Shown here piece after piece: positions 13,731-18,522 of a stretch of 18,522 nt of DNA. The translations under genes and the position numbers were made by a program. Source of the stretch: Gammaproteobacteria bacterium (lineage in GTDB: Bacteria; Pseudomonadota; Gammaproteobacteria; GCA-001735895); assembly GCA_024763185.1 (NCBI GenBank), contig JANTFY010000018.1, forward strand, positions 1 to 18,522. The letters run 5' to 3'. Below the pieces are notes generated by a model, which had not been told where the DNA came from, did no database searches, and saw only the letters and a list, made by a program, of their open reading frames with translations. Within the stretch, counting starts at the first letter, position 1; every line of letters begins with the position of its first letter.

Positions 13731-15491
13731 ATGTATTCCGGTCTGGGTAATTTAAACGGTCGTAATGCCTATAAAGCCATGGTCTCTCTGGCCATGCGTT
13801 ACAAGGTCTATTTCTTCTGGGCCATTGTTGGCATGATTATATTTGCCATTACCGAGGCTATGTTCGCCTACCTGATGAAACCGATGATGGATGATGGTTT
13901 TATCAAAAGGGATGAATTCATCCTCACCCTGATACCGATCGCCATCGTAGTACTTTTTCTGGTGCGCATGGTGGCAGCATTTTTGCGCACCTATTACATG
14001 GCTTATATCGGGCGCCAGGTGATTAATGAACTGCGTCAACAGGTTTTTTCAAAGCTGCTCACCTTGACTTCATATGAATATGATAAGACCTCCAGCGCCA
14101 CCATTCTGGCCAAGTTTTCTTTCGATATTGAACAGGTCGCTTCTTCGGTATCCGTCGCGCTTACCGTATTTATCCAGGATACCCTGCGTATAGTGGCGTT
14201 ACTGTTATATATGTTCTGGTTGAGCTGGCAGTTATCGCTTATTTTCCTGGTTGTGGGCCCGATGGCCCTTCTGGTGGTTATAAAAGTGTCGGCCCGATTC
14301 CGTCGCATCAGTAAAAACATCCAGAAGTCGATGGGTGTTGTCTCTCATGTGGCCCAGGAAGTCATAGAGTCCAATCGTGTCGTCAAAATCTTTGGGGGTG
14401 ACGAGTTTGAACAGGAAAAATTTCAGCGCATCAACCACAGCAATTTACGCCTGAATCTGAAAATGGCAACGGCCCAGGCTATCAGCACTCCGCTGATACA
14501 ATTGATTGCCGCCATCGGTTTTGCCTGTATCGTGGCGTTTGCGACATCAGAATCCATGGTAGGTGAGATCAGTTCAGGGGATTTCATTTCTTTCATTATC
14601 GCCATGACGGCTCTGTTTGCACCGATGCGCAGCCTGTCGAAGGTTAATGCCAAGATTCAACAGGGAATAGCGGCCGGTGAATCGGTATTTGAATTTCTGG
14701 GTAAGTCCAGTGAGCTGGATAAGGGTACCGTCAGTCTTGACAGGGCTCGCGGACAGATAGAATTTCAACGGGTTTCATTTAATTACCCGGGACATGAAAC
14801 GCGTGTGCTGGATGAAATCAATCTCAAGGTTTATCCGCACCAGACAGTAGCCATCGTAGGTCGGTCCGGCAGTGGTAAGACGACCCTGGTTAACCTGCTG
14901 CCACGATTATATGAACTTTGTAGTGGTCAATTGACTCTCGACGGAGTCGATATTCGTCAATACAAACTGGCTGACCTGCGCCGGCAGATAGCCTATGTCG
15001 GCCAGGATGTTCGCCTGTTTAATGATAGCGTACGTAACAACATTGCCTATGGTGCTCTGGTGCAGGCTTCCGAGGAACAGATAATCGATGCCGCCAAACA
15101 GGCCTATGCCTGGGAATATATTGAAAAACTGCCGCAGGGGCTCGATACCGTGGTGGGTGAAAAGGGAGTGTTACTGTCGGGCGGACAGCGCCAGCGTCTG
15201 GCTATTGCAAGGGCCCTGTTAAAGGATGCGCCCATCCTGATACTGGATGAGGCCACTTCGGCGCTGGATACCGAATCCGAGCGCCACATTCAACATGCGA
15301 TCGAAAATTTAATGAATAACCGTACCACCCTGGTGATTGCGCATCGGCTGTCCACCATTGAGCATGCTGATCAAATACTGGTGATACAACAGGGAAAGAT
15401 CATCGAGCAGGGCACGCATCGTGAATTGATCGAGCAGGACGGTGTTTATGGACGGTTGCATACCCTGCAATTCAGCGAGCAGGGCGAATAA
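13731..15491 (+). CDS. msbA: Lipid A export ATP-binding/permease protein MsbA
   Basis: MsbA flips core-lipid A across the inner membrane. From ATG 13731 the protein has 586 residues (E. coli MsbA has 582). The N-terminal half has six membrane segments. The nucleotide-binding half shows Walker A GRSGSGKTT (377-385), signature LSGGQ (482-486), Walker B ILILDEA with Asp506 and Glu507, and the switch histidine His538 in IAHRLSTI. The ATG one base after the exbD stop is preferred over an in-frame TTG at 13704 inside exbD; no ribosome binding site is visible, so translation is probably coupled. lpxK follows after 6 nt, the usual msbA-lpxK pairing, which supports MsbA over other exporter half-transporters. 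Confidence 0.95.
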   Translation: MYSGLGNLNGRNAYKAMVSLAMRYKVYFFWAIVGMIIFAITEAMFAYLMKPMMDDGFIKRDEFILTLIPIAIVVLFLVRMVAAFLRTYYMAYIGRQVINELRQQVFSKLLTLTSYEYDKTSSATILAKFSFDIEQVASSVSVALTVFIQDTLRIVALLLYMFWLSWQLSLIFLVVGPMALLVVIKVSARFRRISKNIQKSMGVVSHVAQEVIESNRVVKIFGGDEFEQEKFQRINHSNLRLNLKMATAQAISTPLIQLIAAIGFACIVAFATSESMVGEISSGDFISFIIAMTALFAPMRSLSKVNAKIQQGIAAGESVFEFLGKSSELDKGTVSLDRARGQIEFQRVSFNYPGHETRVLDEINLKVYPHQTVAIVGRSGSGKTTLVNLLPRLYELCSGQLTLDGVDIRQYKLADLRRQIAYVGQDVRLFNDSVRNNIAYGALVQASEEQIIDAAKQAYAWEYIEKLPQGLDTVVGEKGVLLSGGQRQRLAIARALLKDAPILILDEATSALDTESERHIQHAIENLMNNRTTLVIAHRLSTIEHADQILVIQQGKIIEQGTHRELIEQDGVYGRLHTLQFSEQGE

Positions 15492-15497
15492 TCCTGC

Positions 15498-16478
15498 ATG
15501 TCAAAACACGAGCGCAGCAAGGGCTGGTGGTTATGGTCGATTAACCCGATATCGGTTGCGCTATGGCCGTTTTCCTTTCTGTTCTGCATACTGGTCCATG
15601 TCCGAATCCGTTTATACCGGTGGCACTGGTTCAAATCTTTTAAACTGGATAAACCGGTCATCATCGTCGGCAACATCTCGGTGGGTGGTACCGGTAAAAC
15701 TCCCGTTGTGCAAATTCTGGTCAACTTGCTGAAAGAGCAAGGCCGTACACCGGCGATTCTGACGCGCGGTTACAAAAGCGATTTCGAAGCAGATACCCTG
15801 TTGCTTGAACCGGGACAGCACTCGGAACAGGCCGGTGATGAAGCCAACATGTTGGCGGAATTGTGTGACTGCCCCATGGCGCTTGGAGCAGACCGGGTAA
15901 AGACGGCTCAAGCACTGTTAAAAAGATTTCCACAAATCGACGTGCTGGTGGCTGATGATGGGCTGCAGCATTATGCACTGCAACGTGATATGGAAATCGC
16001 TGTTTTTCAACCCGGTGCTTATGGCAATGGGTTTTGCCTGCCTGCCGGCCCGTTGCGCGAACCGCAAAGTCGACTGCGACAGGTTGATCTGGTCATAGAA
16101 CGTGGTTCGCAGCAAGTTCATGAGCGTTTTGGTCAGTGCTGGAATCTGCAGGCCCCCGATTTGACCCGGGCATTGGATTCTTTTTGCGGGCAGGCGGTTT
16201 ATGCGCTGGCGGGTATTGGGTTGCCGCATGTTTTTTTTGAAGGCCTGGAAAAAGCCGGATTGAGTATTCAATCTTTCGCTTTTTCCGATCATCATCGTTT
16301 CCAAGAGCAGGATATCCAGGCTTTGCAGGATCGCCCAATACTGGTTACGCATAAAGACGCCGTCAAACTGCGTGGCTTTGCCAGTGATAATATCTGGGTG
16401 GTTCCACTCGAACTGGAGCTGTCGGATGATTTACAATACCATTTAAATCACTTGCTGGAGTCAAAACTACGTGGATAA
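15498..16478 (+). CDS. lpxK: Tetraacyldisaccharide 4'-kinase LpxK
   Basis: LpxK phosphorylates the 4' position of the lipid A disaccharide at the inner membrane. The 326-residue sequence has an N-terminal membrane-associated segment (about 18-36), a P-loop GNISVGGTGKTP (58-69), TRGYKS (89-94), DEANMLA (114-120) and the Walker-B-like DDGLQH (153-158). The motifs and length match the family. It follows msbA by 6 nt, and its last codons overlap the GTG start of the Trm112-like gene by 8 nt (GTGGATAA). Confidence 0.95.
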   Translation: MSKHERSKGWWLWSINPISVALWPFSFLFCILVHVRIRLYRWHWFKSFKLDKPVIIVGNISVGGTGKTPVVQILVNLLKEQGRTPAILTRGYKSDFEADTLLLEPGQHSEQAGDEANMLAELCDCPMALGADRVKTAQALLKRFPQIDVLVADDGLQHYALQRDMEIAVFQPGAYGNGFCLPAGPLREPQSRLRQVDLVIERGSQQVHERFGQCWNLQAPDLTRALDSFCGQAVYALAGIGLPHVFFEGLEKAGLSIQSFAFSDHHRFQEQDIQALQDRPILVTHKDAVKLRGFASDNIWVVPLELELSDDLQYHLNHLLESKLRG

Positions 16479-16662
16479 ACATTTACTCGATATACTGGTG
16501 GACCCGGTAACCAAGGGCCCTTTGCTGTATGACAAAAAAAAGCAGGAGTTGCTGTCACGCAGTTCACGCCTGGCCTATCCCATTCGTGATGGTATTCCGG
16601 TCATGCTGCCGGAAGAGGCACGCGAGTTGAGTGCCGAGGAAGTAGAAGCCCTTCAACGCTGA
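16471..16662 (+). CDS. Trm112-like small protein (YcaR family) without zinc cysteines
   Basis: This 63-residue protein matches the YcaR/UPF0434 branch of the Trm112 family, whose eukaryotic members activate methyltransferases. Its beginning HLLDILVDPVTKGPL and LAYPIRDGIPVMLPEEAREL are family hallmarks. Enterobacterial members have CPVC in the first segment and a later cysteine; here Asp11 and Thr14 replace the first pair, and there is no cysteine anywhere in the protein, so a zinc site of that kind is absent. It starts with GTG at 16471 inside the end of lpxK; GGAG lies about 13 nt upstream. Its TGA shares a base with the kdsB ATG (TGATG). The position between lpxK and kdsB is conserved in many gammaproteobacteria, although its role there is not established. 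Confidence 0.9.
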   Translation: MDKHLLDILVDPVTKGPLLYDKKKQELLSRSSRLAYPIRDGIPVMLPEEARELSAEEVEALQR

Positions 16663-17399
16663 TGTTGCCAGATTTCAAGGTCGTCATTCCGGCCCGTTAT
16701 GCATCCACCCGCCTACCGGGTAAACCCCTGTTGACGCTGATCGATAAACCGATGATTGAGTGGGTTTATCAGGCAGCCAGTTCCAGCCAGGCCAACGAAG
16801 TTATCGTGGCGACCGATGACGGTCGCATCATCGATTGTGTAGAAGGCTTCGGCGGCATTTGCTGTAAAACCCGTGATGACCATGAAACCGGCACCGATCG
16901 TATTGTCGAAGTCAGCGAATCCATGGGCTGGTCAGATGACTCGATTATCGTCAACCTGCAGGGTGATGAACCCCTGATGCCGGCTCAAAACATGACCCAG
17001 GTCGCCACAAACCTGGTGGAGTCGGGCTGCGATATGGCCACTTTGCATAAATCGATTGATGCTAAAGCCGCCGAAGATCCCAACCTGGTCAAGTTGGTGA
17101 CCGACAAAGACGGTCGCGCACTGTACTTCAGCCGATCAAAAATTCCGTTTGATCGAGAAACCGGTAACGCGGTTTACTGCGGACATATCGGTTTGTATGC
17201 TTATCGCGTCGGATTTCTAAAAACCTATACCCGGTTAAAACCCTCCATGCTTGAACAAAGCGAAAAGCTGGAGCAGTTAAGGGCGTTGTTTTACGGTTAC
17301 AGCATCCACACTGAAGAAGCGCGCGAGAAACCGGGTCCTGGTGTAGATACACCGCAGGACCTTGAACGGGTCAGTGATCAGATCAGGTTGCTGAAGTAA
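16662..17399 (+). CDS. kdsB: 3-deoxy-manno-octulosonate cytidylyltransferase KdsB
   Basis: KdsB makes CMP-Kdo from CTP and Kdo, the activated sugar for the LPS inner core. The 245-residue sequence has the N-terminal nucleotide-binding motif VIPARYASTRLPGKPL (8-23), ATDDGRI (50-56), the DDHETGTDR segment (72-80), IVNLQGDEPL (96-105), YFSRSKIPF and GHIGLYAYRVGFL. Length and motif order are normal. The ATG shares one base with the preceding stop, and the kdsB TAA shares one base with the next ATG (TAATG), so expression of all three is tightly coupled. It may work in the same pathway as the upstream msbA and lpxK. Confidence 0.96.
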   Translation: MLPDFKVVIPARYASTRLPGKPLLTLIDKPMIEWVYQAASSSQANEVIVATDDGRIIDCVEGFGGICCKTRDDHETGTDRIVEVSESMGWSDDSIIVNLQGDEPLMPAQNMTQVATNLVESGCDMATLHKSIDAKAAEDPNLVKLVTDKDGRALYFSRSKIPFDRETGNAVYCGHIGLYAYRVGFLKTYTRLKPSMLEQSEKLEQLRALFYGYSIHTEEAREKPGPGVDTPQDLERVSDQIRLLK

Positions 17400-17995
17400 T
17401 GGACTACCAGTGGAAAATTGATAATCACGAAATCGTTTTTCAGGGGTATTTCCGTATTGAGAAATACGATTTACAGCACGAAAAATATGCCGGAGATTGG
17501 ACCGGTACTTTTCAACGCGAAATATTTGAACGCGGCTCAGCGGTTGCCGTTTTACCCTATGATCCAATAAGGGACAGAGTCATATTGATCGAACAGTTTC
17601 GGGCCGGGGCGATCGGGACCCTGGACAGGCCCTGGATGAAAGAAATCGTGGCCGGCATCATTGAGCACGGGGAGTCGCAACAGGAAGTGGCCGAGCGTGA
17701 AAGCCTGGAAGAGGCGGGTTGTAAAATTCTGCAACTAGAAAAAATTTCTCAATACTATGTGAGCCCCGGTGGAACCACGGAACAATGTGCGCTCTATTGC
17801 GGCCGTGTCGATAGCGAGGGCGTTGGCGGTGTGTTCGGCCTGGACCATGAATTTGAAGATATTCTGGTTGAAGCCGTGACTTTCGAGCAGGCCAGGGCCT
17901 GGCTACTGGATGGCACGGTTAACTCCGCAGCCAGTATTATTGCATTACAGTGGTTGATGCTTAACCGTGAGCAATTGCGGCAACGCTGGAACTGA
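17399..17995 (+). CDS. nudF: NUDIX hydrolase, ADP-ribose pyrophosphatase type
   Basis: This 198-residue protein has a complete NUDIX box at 86-108: Gly86, Glu92, then Arg100-Glu101 and Glu104-Glu105-x-Gly107, the metal-binding helix. The upstream segment VILIEQFRAGAIG...PWMKEIVAG and the overall size are typical of ADP-ribose pyrophosphatases of the NudF group, which split ADP-ribose into AMP and ribose 5-phosphate. Substrate choice within NUDIX families is hard to read from sequence, so the exact substrate is inferred. In E. coli nudF lies near tolC and parE; here it is the last gene of the lipid A/Kdo operon, starting at the TAATG overlap with kdsB. It converges on the deacetylase gene across 56 nt. 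Confidence 0.85.
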   Translation: MDYQWKIDNHEIVFQGYFRIEKYDLQHEKYAGDWTGTFQREIFERGSAVAVLPYDPIRDRVILIEQFRAGAIGTLDRPWMKEIVAGIIEHGESQQEVAERESLEEAGCKILQLEKISQYYVSPGGTTEQCALYCGRVDSEGVGGVFGLDHEFEDILVEAVTFEQARAWLLDGTVNSAASIIALQWLMLNREQLRQRWN

Positions 17996-18051
17996 TTAAA
18001 TCGAAAAGCCAGGCGATATACTGGCGACAAATACCGGGTTGCAGAAAAAAG
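17996..18051. other. Convergent gap with a weak dyad
   Basis: These 56 nt lie between two convergent genes. GCCAG (18008-18012) and CTGGC (18021-18025) form a 5-bp stem around an 8-nt loop. No T-run follows on either strand, so it is only a weak candidate for a shared terminator. Confidence 0.25.
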
Positions 18052-18522
18052 TTAATTGCCAGGTCGATTGAATTCAGCCACGATGGTGGGCCAGGCCTGC
18101 CTGATATTGTTCAGGTTATAACCACCACCGCCCAATCCAATCATACGGCCCTGACAATATTTATCAGCCAGTCGGCATAAACTGCGGGCAGCGAGTTGAT
18201 ACGATTGAGTTGAAAATTCCAGGTGTGTAATCGGGTCACCTTTCATACTGTCGGCGCCACACTGCAGAATGATAAATTCCGGTTTTACGCGGTCGATAAA
18301 AGCTTCGGCCTCCACCCAATGTTTTGCAAACTGATCATCATCGGCGTACATGGGTAGCGGGTAGTTTCTTTTACTGCCCCGGGCTGGGCCTGTTCCGGTT
18401 TCATCGGCATCCCCGGTACCGGGAAAAATGAACCGTCCATCTTCATGAAAATCGACAATGAAAAGATCCGGGTCGCTTTCGTAATTATATAAAACACCGT
18501 CGCCATGATGCGCGTCGATATC
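18052..18522 (-). CDS. Histone-deacetylase-family enzyme, AcuC-like (N-terminus beyond right edge)
   Basis: The last 156 codons of a minus-strand gene are present; its start lies beyond the window. The visible part begins DIDAHHGDGV, which holds two zinc ligands (Asp and His), and continues with LQCGADSMKGDP, where the Asp of GAD is the third ligand. GLGGGGYN near the end holds the tyrosine that activates the substrate carbonyl. These fit the arginase/deacetylase fold of AcuC and other bacterial deacetylases of lysine, acetylpolyamines or related amides. The substrate cannot be told from this part. The frame is continuous to the edge; an ATG at 18351 is internal, not the start. It converges on the NUDIX gene. 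Confidence 0.88.
   Translation of the reverse strand, partial: DIDAHHGDGVLYNYESDPDLFIVDFHEDGRFIFPGTGDADETGTGPARGSKRNYPLPMYADDDQFAKHWVEAEAFIDRVKPEFIILQCGADSMKGDPITHLEFSTQSYQLAARSLCRLADKYCQGRMIGLGGGGYNLNNIRQAWPTIVAEFNRPGN

Noticed and set aside
18285..18506. Apparent second frame in the deacetylase region, suggesting a frameshift
   Set aside because: Reading the minus strand from 18522 to 18052 gives one uninterrupted frame with all expected motifs; the other frame is a shadow.
1..18522. Search for CRISPR arrays, tRNAs, insertion sequences and phage genes
   Set aside because: No spaced direct repeats, cloverleaf-like segments, transposase motifs or terminal repeats flanking a gene were seen by eye.

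Overview
The window looks like a chromosomal segment of a Gram-negative gammaproteobacterium of middling GC content. The evidence is the outer-membrane machinery (one lolC/E-type gene with lolD, msbA, lpxK, kdsB), the pair mfd plus a CsiV-family gene, and the order comEC-exbB-exbD-msbA-lpxK-trm112-kdsB, close to E. coli ycaI-msbA-lpxK-...-ycaR-kdsB and to the Pseudomonas arrangement. Most genes are full length and intact. No tRNA, rRNA, CRISPR array, transposase or phage gene was seen. The exported-rhodanese cluster could fit sulfur metabolism, but that is inference.

Layout. (a) 1-970: a divergent pair, the N-terminal end of an exported protein running off the left edge (-) and a FecR-domain protein with a twin-arginine-like leader (+). 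(b) 978-5274 (-): mfd and a csiV-like gene, overlapping by 8 nt. (c) 5372-6931 (-): three genes for small exported proteins (a 97-aa protein, a 63-aa Glu/Lys-rich protein, and a periplasmic rhodanese), with several inverted repeats between them and a clear intrinsic terminator after the rhodanese. This is the least explained part of the window. (d) 7083-9006 (+): one lolC/E-type permease gene and lolD, the lipoprotein exporter. (e) 9045-10195 (-): a DUF2062 membrane protein and an unrecognised multi-spanning membrane protein, start and stop codons sharing one base. (f) 10335-17995 (+): comEC, exbB, exbD, msbA, lpxK, a Trm112-like gene, kdsB and a NUDIX ADP-ribose pyrophosphatase. From exbB on, genes are separated by at most 6 nt or overlap, so this is probably one operon for envelope and lipid A/Kdo work. 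(g) 18052-18522 (-): the C-terminal part of a histone-deacetylase-family (AcuC-like) enzyme cut by the right edge.

How the genes fit together. KdsB activates Kdo as CMP-Kdo, LpxK phosphorylates the lipid A disaccharide, MsbA flips core-lipid A across the inner membrane, and the LolC/E-type protein with LolD releases lipoproteins toward the outer membrane. ExbB/ExbD would supply proton-motive-force-driven energy to an envelope process whose partner is not in the window. Mfd couples stalled transcription to repair, and the CsiV homologue probably acts in peptidoglycan synthesis. The rest (FecR-domain protein, exported rhodanese cluster, 210-aa membrane protein) has no assigned pathway.
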